From positions 558,001-622,000 of the forward strand of contig NZ_JABMKV010000002.1 in the NCBI RefSeq assembly GCF_013204825.1: a stretch of 64,000 nucleotides of DNA, read 5' to 3'. This stretch comes from Pedobacter boryungensis. GTDB lineage: Bacteria > Bacteroidota > Bacteroidia > Sphingobacteriales > Sphingobacteriaceae. Made by a program: the position numbers and the translations under genes. This document shows, piece by piece, positions 53,323 through 61,767 of this stretch; position 1 is the stretch's first letter; every line of letters begins with the position of its first letter. The notes under the pieces were generated by a model. The model was not told the DNA's origin. It did no database searches and saw only the letters and a list, made by a program, of their open reading frames with translations.

Positions 53323-56300
53323 ATGTTAGGATTTTTAGCCAAGATATTTGGGAGCAAATCAGAAAGAGATATTAAAGCATTACAGCCTTTAGTACAACAA
53401 ATTAATGAAGAATACGCAAAACTTTCGTCTTTAAGTAACGACGAATTACGCCATAAAACTGTTGAGTTTAAAGCAACTATAGCTGATGCATTAGCCGATA
53501 TAGATGCGAAAATTGCAGATACTAAGCTTAAAGCAGAATCACAAGATTTAGCATTACATGAAAAAACCGCTCTATACGATGAGGTGGATGCACTTGTTAA
53601 GGAACGCGATGTAGAATTAGAAAAAGTGTTGTTGCAAATTATGCCATCTGCTTTCGCAGTGGTAAAAGATACTTCTCGCCGTTTAAGCGAAAACGAACAA
53701 TTAGAAGTTACCGCAACTCAATTTGATAGAGATTATGCAGCTCGCAAAAGCAATGTGAAAATTGTTGGCGATAAAGCTTATTGGGCTAACAAATGGGATG
53801 CATCTGGAACGGAAGTAGTTTGGAATATGGTTCACTACGATGTACAGTTGATAGGTGGTATGGTTTTAAATAGTGGCAAAATCGCCGAGATGGCAACTGG
53901 TGAGGGTAAAACCTTGGTAAGTACATTGCCTGCCTATTTAAATGCATTAGCTGGACAAGGTGTTCACATTGTAACAGTGAATGATTATTTAGCTCGTCGT
54001 GATAGTGAATGGAACGGACCATTATTTGAGTTCCACGGTCTAACTGTAGATTGTATAGATAAGCACGAGCCAAACTCACAAGAACGTAGAAATGCTTATT
54101 TAGCAGATATCACTTACGGAACAAACAACGAATTTGGTTTCGATTATTTACGTGATAACATGTCTCAAACGCCAGATCAATTGGTGCAGCGCAAATTGCA
54201 CTTTGCCATGGTAGATGAGGTCGATTCAGTATTAATTGATGATGCTCGTACACCATTAATTATTTCAGGCCCAGTTCCTTTTGGAGATCAACACGAATTC
54301 CACGAGTTAAAACCACGTATCGAGCGTTTGGTAAATGCACAAAAAACGTATGTTTCATCAGCATTAAATGAAGCAAAAAAATTAATTAATGAGGGCAAAG
54401 TAGGAACTGAAGAGGGTGAAGGTGGTTTAGCATTATTACGTGCTCACCGTGGTTTGCCAAAAAGTAAAGCCTTAATTAAGTTTTTAAGTGAAGGAAGTGT
54501 TAGACAAACTTTATTGAAAACTGAAAATCATTATATGGCTGATCAGTCTAAGAATATGCCTAAGGTAGATTCGGAGCTGTTCTTCTATATTGATGAGAAA
54601 AATAACCAAGTTGAATTAACAGAAAAAGGTATTGAGTTAATTACTCAACAAGGTGAAGACCCTAACTTTTTCGTTTTACCAGATGTAGGTACAGCAATTG
54701 CTGAGATCGAAAAATCTGATTTAACTAGTGAACAAAAAATTGCTCAAAAAGATGCCTTGATGCGTGATTATTCTGTAAAAGCAGAGCGTATTCATTCAGT
54801 AAATCAGTTGTTAAAAGCTTATACTTTATTTGAAATTGATGTAGAGTATATCATCGATGAAGGTAAAATTAAAATTGTAGATGAGCAGACTGGTCGTATT
54901 ATGGATGGTCGCCGTTACTCTGATGGTTTGCATCAAGCAATTGAGGCTAAAGAGAATGTTAAAGTAGAAGATGCTTCACAAACTTACGCAACAGTAACCT
55001 TGCAAAACTTCTTCCGTATGTACCACAAATTGTGCGGTATGACGGGTACAGCAACTACAGAAGCTGGCGAGTTTTGGTCAATTTATAAATTAGATGTGGT
55101 AGAAATTCCTACCAACCGCGTAATGGCTCGTAAAGATGAGCAGGATTATGTGTACCGTACTATTCGTGAAAAATATAATGCAGTTGCAGAAGAAATCGTA
55201 AAATTAACTGAAGCTGGTCGCCCTGTATTGGTAGGTACAACATCAGTTGAGATTTCTGAATTATTAAGTCGTATGCTTAAGCTTCGCGGAATAAAACACA
55301 ATGTGTTAAATGCCAAAATGCACCAAAAAGAAGCAGATATTGTTGCAGAAGCTGGTCAGGCTGGAACGGTTACTATTGCAACAAACATGGCTGGTCGTGG
55401 TACAGATATTAAATTGGGCCCAGGCGTTAAAGAAGCTGGAGGTTTAGCAATTGTAGGTACAGAACGTCATGAATCTCGTCGTGTTGATAGACAGTTACGT
55501 GGTCGTGCTGGTCGTCAGGGAGATCCAGGAACTTCGCAATTCTTCGTATCATTAGAAGATAACTTAATGCGTTTATTTGGTTCGGAGCGTATTTCTAATA
55601 TCATGGTGAAAATGGGAATTGAGGATGGAGAAGTAATTCAACATTCAATGATTACCAATTCGATCGAGCGAGCTCAGAAAAAAGTAGAAGAAAATAACTT
55701 CGGCGTTCGTAAACGTTTGTTAGAATATGATGATGTAATGAACTCACAACGTACAGTTATTTACGCTAAACGTCGCAATGCTTTATTTGGCGATCGCTTA
55801 GATGTAGATATGAACAACATGGTGTTTGATGTTGCTGAAGATATTGTAACAGAATACAAAGAGGAAGGTAATTACGAAGGTTTTAGATTAGAAGTAATTA
55901 AAAATTTCTCAGCAGATACTGCAATTTCAGAACAAGATTTTAATTCGAAAAATATCCATGCTTTAACGGATACATTATTCGAAGAGGTTACTGCTTTTTA
56001 TGCTCGTAAATCTGAAGGAATTATCAATCAGTCTATGCAAGTGTTAAAACAAGTTTATGCAGAGCGAGGACAACAAATTGAACAAGTTGTGGTGCCATTT
56101 ACAGATGGAATTAGACATATACAAGTTCCTGTTAACTTGCAAAAAGCAATTGATAACAACGGTCGTGAAGTAACAAAAGCATTCGAAAAAACCATTATTC
56201 TTGCTTTAATTGATGATAGTTGGAAAGAGCATTTACGTGAAATGGATGAGTTAAAACAGTCTGTACAAAATGCTGTCTATGAGCAAAAAGATCCATTAAT

Positions 56301-56625
56301 TATTTATAAAATGGAAGCCTTCAACTTGTTCAAAAGCATGTTAAATGTGGTAAATAAAGAAGTTGTAAGTTTCTTATATAAGGGTGGTATTCCAGTTCAA
56401 CAAGAGGTTGATGATGTTAGAGAAGCTCCAGCAGCTAAAAAACAACCAAAATTACAAACCACTAAACAAGAATATGGCTCAGAACAACCAGGTGTTGAAT
56501 TTGGCGATACTCGTGAGTCAGTTCCACAACAACCAATTCGTAAGGAAGCTACAGTTGGTAGAAATGAGCCTTGTCCTTGTGGTAGTGGCAAAAAATATAA
56601 AAACTGCCATGGTGTAAACGGATAA
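53323..56625 (+). CDS. secA: Preprotein translocase ATPase SecA
   Basis: A 1100-residue SecA, the motor that pushes preproteins through SecYEG. It has Walker A ATGEGKT, DEAD-like VDEVDSVLIDDARTPL, the helicase motif TNMAGRGTDIKLGPG, LRGRAGRQGDPG and the zinc-binding C-terminus CPCGSGKKYKNCHG. It is about 200 residues longer than the E. coli enzyme, mainly through an insertion after IISGP (around KKLINEGKVGTEEGEGGLAL), as in other Bacteroidota. A hairpin terminator follows. Confidence 0.97.
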   Translation: MLGFLAKIFGSKSERDIKALQPLVQQINEEYAKLSSLSNDELRHKTVEFKATIADALADIDAKIADTKLKAESQDLALHEKTALYDEVDALVKERDVELEKVLLQIMPSAFAVVKDTSRRLSENEQLEVTATQFDRDYAARKSNVKIVGDKAYWANKWDASGTEVVWNMVHYDVQLIGGMVLNSGKIAEMATGEGKTLVSTLPAYLNALAGQGVHIVTVNDYLARRDSEWNGPLFEFHGLTVDCIDKHEPNSQERRNAYLADITYGTNNEFGFDYLRDNMSQTPDQLVQRKLHFAMVDEVDSVLIDDARTPLIISGPVPFGDQHEFHELKPRIERLVNAQKTYVSSALNEAKKLINEGKVGTEEGEGGLALLRAHRGLPKSKALIKFLSEGSVRQTLLKTENHYMADQSKNMPKVDSELFFYIDEKNNQVELTEKGIELITQQGEDPNFFVLPDVGTAIAEIEKSDLTSEQKIAQKDALMRDYSVKAERIHSVNQLLKAYTLFEIDVEYIIDEGKIKIVDEQTGRIMDGRRYSDGLHQAIEAKENVKVEDASQTYATVTLQNFFRMYHKLCGMTGTATTEAGEFWSIYKLDVVEIPTNRVMARKDEQDYVYRTIREKYNAVAEEIVKLTEAGRPVLVGTTSVEISELLSRMLKLRGIKHNVLNAKMHQKEADIVAEAGQAGTVTIATNMAGRGTDIKLGPGVKEAGGLAIVGTERHESRRVDRQLRGRAGRQGDPGTSQFFVSLEDNLMRLFGSERISNIMVKMGIEDGEVIQHSMITNSIERAQKKVEENNFGVRKRLLEYDDVMNSQRTVIYAKRRNALFGDRLDVDMNNMVFDVAEDIVTEYKEEGNYEGFRLEVIKNFSADTAISEQDFNSKNIHALTDTLFEEVTAFYARKSEGIINQSMQVLKQVYAERGQQIEQVVVPFTDGIRHIQVPVNLQKAIDNNGREVTKAFEKTIILALIDDSWKEHLREMDELKQSVQNAVYEQKDPLIIYKMEAFNLFKSMLNVVNKEVVSFLYKGGIPVQQEVDDVREAPAAKKQPKLQTTKQEYGSEQPGVEFGDTRESVPQQPIRKEATVGRNEPCPCGSGKKYKNCHGVNG

Positions 56626-56640
56626 TTTGTAATACCAGAT

Positions 56641-56679
56641 AAGAATGCCGAATTTTGTAAAAAGTTCGGCATTCTTTTT
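56641..56679 (+). terminator. Terminator after secA
   Basis: A perfect 12-bp stem (aagaatgccgaa / ttcggcattctt) with a 12-base loop and U-tract, 16 bases past the secA stop. It rules out the apparent start at 56645 for the next gene. Confidence 0.88.
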
Positions 56680-56692
56680 ATACTACCTGCTC

Positions 56693-56712
56693 GTCATTCT
56701 AAGAAGATTGAC
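56693..56712. repeat. Degenerate REP-like element
   Basis: gtcattct / agattgac (one mismatch) with a short loop, followed by aaag, matches the arm of the RAYT-flanking hairpins 10 kb away. It lies 22 bases upstream of the SPOR gene. Confidence 0.45.
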
Positions 56713-56734
56713 AAAGCAATCTATCTTAATAACT

Positions 56735-57175
56735 ATGATGAAAATTTATCTATCTATTATTTTTCTACTGTGCATTCAGTCTTCTTTTGCTCAGACTAAA
56801 GGCGAAGTTACGGTTGTTAAAGATCCTTTAATAGATAGCCTAATTGCAAAACGGATCGAGTTAAATAGAGCAAAACCAACAACTACTAATCCTACAAGCA
56901 AGGCAATAGTGTCTGATATGGGTTACAGAGTACAAGTTTTTTACGGTTCTGATCGGCGAGAAGCATTTAATGAACAAAGTAAATTTAAAGCACTTTTTCC
57001 TCAACACAGAACATACATTACGTATAAAGAACCTAATTATTATTTACGCGTAGGCGATTTTAGAACTCGAATGGATGCCCAACGTTTATTAAATGAGTTG
57101 AGACCAAATTTTCCCACACTATTTATTTTCAGAGAAAAAATAAATGCACCAGAACTAGATGATGTAAATAAATAG
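56735..57175 (+). CDS. SPOR domain secreted protein
   Basis: A 146-residue exported protein. The ATG at 56735 (or the adjacent one at 56738) starts the signal MMKIYLSIIFLLCIQSSFAQ; the longer reading begins inside the secA terminator. The C-terminal SPOR domain (YRVQVFYGSDRREAFNEQSK; NYYLRVGDFRTRMDAQRLLN) binds denuded peptidoglycan glycan strands, often at division sites. It is 16 bases upstream of the amidohydrolase gene. Confidence 0.88.
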   Translation: MMKIYLSIIFLLCIQSSFAQTKGEVTVVKDPLIDSLIAKRIELNRAKPTTTNPTSKAIVSDMGYRVQVFYGSDRREAFNEQSKFKALFPQHRTYITYKEPNYYLRVGDFRTRMDAQRLLNELRPNFPTLFIFREKINAPELDDVNK

Positions 57176-57191
57176 CCTAGCAAACAGATCT

Positions 57192-58373
57192 ATGAAACAG
57201 AAGATACAAGAACTATCCGCTAAAATATATAACGACGTTGTTGGTTATCGCCATCATATTCATGCAAATCCAGAACTCTCTTTTAAAGAATTTCAAACTT
57301 CTTTGTTTATCAAAGAAAAGTTAACCAAATGGGGCATTGAATTTACCGATATGGCAAATACGGGAGTTGTTGGTTTAATCAAAGGCAAAATTCCGTCAGA
57401 CAATATCATCGCCTTGCGTGCTGATATGGATGCTTTACCTATTCATGAAGCAAATGATAAGCCTTATCGTTCTAAAAATCAAGGTGTAATGCATGCATGC
57501 GGACATGATGTACATAGCTCCTCACTTTTAGGTACGGCCTATATTTTAAATCAATTGAAAGATGAGTTTGCAGGTACGATAAAACTAGTTTTTCAGCCAG
57601 CAGAAGAAGTTTTGCCAGGTGGTGCAAGCATCATGATAAAGGAAGGAGTGCTCGAAAATCCAAAGCCTCAAGCGATAGTTGGCCAACACGTTATGCCACT
57701 AATCGAAACTGGCAAAGTTGGTTTCCGTTCTGGTATTTACATGGCATCAACAGATGAATTGTATGTAACTGTTCATGGAAAAGGTGGTCATGGTGCACAA
57801 CCACATCAAAATATAGATCCAGTTTTAATTACGGCTCACATCATCGTAGCATTACAGCAAATAGTTAGTCGTAATGCAGACCCTCGTTTACCTTCAGTAC
57901 TTTCTTTTGGTAAAGTAAATGCGAATGGCGCAACTAACATCATTCCTAATGAGGTAAAATTAGAAGGAACCTTTAGAACGCTAAACGAAGATTGGAGAAA
58001 TGAAGCGCATAAGCTGATGAAGAAAATGGCAGAAGGCATTGCAGAAAGCATGGGTGGAAGTTGTGAATTTACAATCATGCGTGGATATCCTTTTTTAATT
58101 AACGAAGAAAAGCTAACCGATAATGCTCGTACTTTTGCTGAAGATTATTTAGGCAAAGAAAACGTTATCGATTTGGATATTTGGATGGCAGCAGAAGATT
58201 TTGCCTATTATTCGCAAGTGACTGACGCATGTTTTTATCGTTTAGGAACAGGTAATGCCGAAAAGGGAACTACTTATTCAGTTCATACGCCAAACTTTGA
58301 CATTGATGAAGATGCTTTAAAAACTTCAACAGGATTAATGGCCTATATTGCGCTAAAACAGCTTGGAAATTAA
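57192..58373 (+). CDS. M20-family amidohydrolase (N-acyl-amino acid hydrolase type)
   Basis: A 393-residue di-metal M20D amidohydrolase. Metal ligands are seen in MHACGHDVHSSSLLG and in PAEEVLPGG; the dimerisation domain starts near ELYVTVHGKGGHGAQPHQ. MAAEDFAYYSQ is the late conserved block. It would cleave N-acyl amino acids or similar amides. No signal peptide, so cytoplasmic. It follows the SPOR gene by 16 bases. Confidence 0.93.
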   Translation: MKQKIQELSAKIYNDVVGYRHHIHANPELSFKEFQTSLFIKEKLTKWGIEFTDMANTGVVGLIKGKIPSDNIIALRADMDALPIHEANDKPYRSKNQGVMHACGHDVHSSSLLGTAYILNQLKDEFAGTIKLVFQPAEEVLPGGASIMIKEGVLENPKPQAIVGQHVMPLIETGKVGFRSGIYMASTDELYVTVHGKGGHGAQPHQNIDPVLITAHIIVALQQIVSRNADPRLPSVLSFGKVNANGATNIIPNEVKLEGTFRTLNEDWRNEAHKLMKKMAEGIAESMGGSCEFTIMRGYPFLINEEKLTDNARTFAEDYLGKENVIDLDIWMAAEDFAYYSQVTDACFYRLGTGNAEKGTTYSVHTPNFDIDEDALKTSTGLMAYIALKQLGN

Positions 58374-58433
58374 TTAAGGACTTGCAATTTTAATAATTTA
58401 TTAAAGGGGCAAGATTTTTGTATTTAACTCACT

Positions 58434-59378
58434 ATGAAAAAAATAGTTCTATTATTAGCCTTATCTATTCTCTTTTTAAAAGCTAATAGTCAAGAAATTC
58501 CGCGTTTTAATCCAGATACCATCAAAACTATTCAATTAGATTCTGTAGTAGTAATTAAAGCGCAGCGTTTAAATGTAGAACGATTTATCAATGCAATTAT
58601 CAACGATACTAGTTTTTATCAGGCATTTCGCAATATGAAAAAGTATACTTTCATAGCCGAAAATAGAATTTACACTTATGATAAAAATAACAAAGTTGAT
58701 GGGAAGGTATATCGGAAAATCAGGCATAATAACGATGGCCCTTACAAAATGGAATATTTGGTAAAGGAAGATAACGGTAAGATTTACAAGAAGAATGGTA
58801 AATACCAATTGTATACGGTAGAAATGTTTGATTACATTTTCATGAATGCCTACAACACAGATTTTGTACCGAATGCACCTAGTAGTGATGGTAAAGGTGG
58901 CTCGAATGAAAGTTATAAGGATAAATTAAAAACATTAATTTTCAATCCTGGTCGACCAATTAAGGGATTGCCATTTATAGGAAGTAAAACTCAAATATTT
59001 ACTGCCAATATGCGTCAGTATTATGATTATACTTTTTATAGCGGCACTTATTTAGATTCAATTCCTGTATACCGATTTAAAATTTCTGTAAAACCAGATT
59101 TAAGTAGCTGGACAAAAGATGGCTTAATGATTAAAGAATTGGTAACCATTTTTGATAAAAGAAATTTCGAGATATTGGGTCGTTATGTCGACATGAAATA
59201 CAGTAATATGTTGTTTGATTTCGATGTGCAAATGAATATCGAAATGAGCTATTTTGATGAAGTTAAACTGCCTACCAAAATTACCTATCAAGGTAACTGG
59301 GATTATCCTTTTAAGAAAGAAGAAAGAGCTAGTTTCTTAGTTGTGCACAAAGATTATAAATTAGCCAGAGGCAAATAA
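58434..59378 (+). CDS. Secreted protein of unknown function
   Basis: A 314-residue exported protein, signal MKKIVLLLALSILFLKANSQ. VVVIKAQRLNVERFINAIIN follows, then a beta-rich body (DGPYKMEYLVKEDNGKIYKK; LPTKITYQGNWDYPFKKEER). The pattern resembles Bacteroidota outer-membrane-associated proteins with a VxVxA-R start, but I cannot assign a family or function. Confidence 0.6.
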   Translation: MKKIVLLLALSILFLKANSQEIPRFNPDTIKTIQLDSVVVIKAQRLNVERFINAIINDTSFYQAFRNMKKYTFIAENRIYTYDKNNKVDGKVYRKIRHNNDGPYKMEYLVKEDNGKIYKKNGKYQLYTVEMFDYIFMNAYNTDFVPNAPSSDGKGGSNESYKDKLKTLIFNPGRPIKGLPFIGSKTQIFTANMRQYYDYTFYSGTYLDSIPVYRFKISVKPDLSSWTKDGLMIKELVTIFDKRNFEILGRYVDMKYSNMLFDFDVQMNIEMSYFDEVKLPTKITYQGNWDYPFKKEERASFLVVHKDYKLARGK

Positions 59379-59462
59379 ACGAGGTACTTAAATATTGGAT
59401 TGTTAAAATGCTAATTACAGTTCTAACAATTTAATTATCTTTAACTCTCAAAACCCTCATTT

Positions 59463-61025
59463 ATGCAATCACTTTATCGCACTAAAACAAAGTTGTTATT
59501 AGCCATTGCGCTATTTTCAACTAGTAGCTTACATGCTCAAATCTTAACCTCCAAGCAAATAGATAGCGTAGCTGAAAAAACGCTAAGTACATTCAATGTA
59601 CCTGGAATTGCAGTTGCTGTTATTAAAGATGGAAAAGTTATTCATGCTAAAGGTTACGGTGTTCGTTCGATCAAAACAAATTTAAAAGTTGATGAAAACA
59701 CGCTTTTTGGAGTGGCATCAAACACTAAAGCATTTACAGCTGCGGCTTTAGGTATGTTGATTGATGAGAAAAAATTAACATGGGATACGAAGGTAATAGA
59801 TGTTATCCCTGAATTTAAAATGTACGACCCTTACGTAACCAGCGAATTTACAGTAAGAGATTTGTTAACGCACCGTAGTGGTTTGGGTTTAGGTGCAGGC
59901 GATTTAATGATTTGGCCAGATTCATCAACAGTAGATAAAAAACAATTGATTCATAATCTTCGCTACTTGAAGCCTGTTTCTTCTTTCCGCACAAAATACG
60001 ATTATGATAATTTAATGTATATCGTAGCTGGTGATGTTGTGGCAAGAGTTTCTGGAATGACCTATGAAGATTTTATAGAAAGCAGAATTATAAAACCTTT
60101 GGGCATGTCAAAAACTGCAGCATCGTGGTATCGCTTAAAAGATAAATCTAATGTAATTGATGGTCATGCACCTTATGAAGACAAATTATTACCAGTTGGG
60201 TTAAGTTTTGGTGAAATAGCTAATGCTGCTGGCGGAATTTATTCAAGTGTAACTGATATGAGTAAATGGGTTATTGCGATGATTAATGGAGGTAAATACG
60301 GCGATAACTTAGATAAAAAATTATTTAGTCCTGCGGTAGCTCGAGAACTTTGGACGCCACAAACGATTATTGCTGGTGGTAACCCGAGTAGTTTTAGTAG
60401 CTATGGATTAGGCTGGTTTTTGAGCTCGGTAAATGGAAAATTTCAAGCAACACATACTGGCGGTTTATCCGGAATAGTTACTCAGGTTACTATTTTACCA
60501 GAACTTAAATTAGGGATTATCGTTTTGACTAATCAGCAATCTGGTGCTGCATTTAATTCTATAACCAACTCTATAAAAGATGGTTACTTAGATATTAAAG
60601 GCATGAATAGAATTAAAACGTATAATGATAATAGATTAAGAAACGAGAAAGAAGCAAAGGAAATTGTCGATAAAATTTGGGCAGATATAGCGACAGCACA
60701 AAAAGCTAATAATGCAAAACCTGAGATTAAAAATTACTTGGGTACATTTAAAGATGCATGGTTTGGAGAAGTGACCATTAGCGAAGTAAATGGCAAAATG
60801 CATTTTCAAGCAAAAAATTCACCAAAATTAAGAGGCGATATGACTTATTATAAAGGCAATACGTTTATAGTAAAATGGTACGATAGGAGTTTAGATGCAG
60901 ATGCTTTTGTAAACTTTAGTTTGAACAATAATGCAACGGCGGATGGATTTAAATTAGAAGCAATTTCTCCACTAACAGATTTTAGCTTTGATTTTCAAGA
61001 TTTAGATTTTAAAATAATCAAATAA
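59463..61025 (+). CDS. Secreted serine hydrolase (class C beta-lactamase fold) with DUF3471
   Basis: A 520-residue exported protein with signal MQSLYRTKTKLLLAIALFST. The class-C beta-lactamase/D-peptidase fold has Ser86 in SNTK, a Tyr-x-Asn motif in YDYDN and HTGGLSGIV as the third motif. The last ~110 residues (YLGTFKDAWFGEVTISEVNG) look like DUF3471. Such proteins are often esterases or D-amino-acid peptidases; the substrate is unknown. It is followed by an SGNH hydrolase gene 4 bases later. Confidence 0.9.
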   Translation: MQSLYRTKTKLLLAIALFSTSSLHAQILTSKQIDSVAEKTLSTFNVPGIAVAVIKDGKVIHAKGYGVRSIKTNLKVDENTLFGVASNTKAFTAAALGMLIDEKKLTWDTKVIDVIPEFKMYDPYVTSEFTVRDLLTHRSGLGLGAGDLMIWPDSSTVDKKQLIHNLRYLKPVSSFRTKYDYDNLMYIVAGDVVARVSGMTYEDFIESRIIKPLGMSKTAASWYRLKDKSNVIDGHAPYEDKLLPVGLSFGEIANAAGGIYSSVTDMSKWVIAMINGGKYGDNLDKKLFSPAVARELWTPQTIIAGGNPSSFSSYGLGWFLSSVNGKFQATHTGGLSGIVTQVTILPELKLGIIVLTNQQSGAAFNSITNSIKDGYLDIKGMNRIKTYNDNRLRNEKEAKEIVDKIWADIATAQKANNAKPEIKNYLGTFKDAWFGEVTISEVNGKMHFQAKNSPKLRGDMTYYKGNTFIVKWYDRSLDADAFVNFSLNNNATADGFKLEAISPLTDFSFDFQDLDFKIIK

Positions 61026-61029
61026 GACA

Positions 61030-61695
61030 ATGAATAAATACATTAAATCAGCAAGTACAGTAGCACTAATTGCTATTTTATTTTTATCAATGGCGATGAA
61101 AGCTAAACCTAAAAAAGTAATTTTCTTTGGCGATTCAATTACACAAGCAGGAGTTCAAGGTAATGGTTATATCAACTTATTAAAAAAGACTCTAGATCCA
61201 AATCAATATGAGTTAATTGGAGCTGGTATTGGTGGAAATAAAGTTTATGATCTTTACTTAAGATTGGAAGATGATGTGCTAAATAAAAAGCCTGATTTGG
61301 TTATTATATATGTAGGTATAAATGATGTTTGGCATAAGTTAGGAGCGCATACAGGAACCGATTATGATAAATATTTAAAGTTCTATCAAGCCCTAATTAA
61401 TAAAATTCAAGCGAACGGAAGTAAGATTGTAATGTGCACACCTTCAGTTATTGGCGAAAAGAAAAACGATGCAAACGAAGTGGATGCGGATTTAAATAAA
61501 TATGCTGCTGGCATTAGAGAATTAGCTGCAAAAAATAATATTCCACTTTGCGATTTAAGAAAAGCTTTTACAGCATACGAAGAAAAGAACAATACTGCCG
61601 ATATAGAAAAGGGCGTTTTAACTGTCGATAAAGTACACTTAAATGATGTAGGTAATCAATTAGTTGCCGATACCATGTTGCCTTTTATAAAATAA
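61030..61695 (+). CDS. SGNH/GDSL-family hydrolase
   Basis: A 221-residue exported hydrolase with hydrophobic N-terminus STVALIAILFLSMAMKAKP. Block I is FFGDSITQAG with the nucleophile Ser, block III is VGINDVWHK and block V is DKVHLNDVG with the His. It is an acyl-esterase-like protein of unknown substrate. It directly follows the serine hydrolase gene, which suggests two secreted hydrolases expressed together. Confidence 0.9.
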   Translation: MNKYIKSASTVALIAILFLSMAMKAKPKKVIFFGDSITQAGVQGNGYINLLKKTLDPNQYELIGAGIGGNKVYDLYLRLEDDVLNKKPDLVIIYVGINDVWHKLGAHTGTDYDKYLKFYQALINKIQANGSKIVMCTPSVIGEKKNDANEVDADLNKYAAGIRELAAKNNIPLCDLRKAFTAYEEKNNTADIEKGVLTVDKVHLNDVGNQLVADTMLPFIK

Positions 61696-61702
61696 TGTTA
61701 CA

Positions 61703-61764
61703 AGTTATAGGGTATGATTACAAGTCTGTTTCATGCCCTTAGCACGCACTTGTAACCCATAACT
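61703..61764. other. Imperfect hairpin just upstream of dnaG
   Basis: An 8-bp perfect stem ttacaagt / acttgtaa (61718-61725 with 61748-61755) is extended outward by agttataggg / cccataact with small bulges. The lower arm ends 4 bases before the dnaG ATG. It could act as an attenuator or terminator for the hydrolase genes. Confidence 0.45.
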
Positions 61765-61767
61765 ACT

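Noticed and set aside
56645-56734. Upstream extension of the SPOR protein
   Set aside because: It starts within the secA terminator, precedes a clean signal peptide and crosses a REP-like element.
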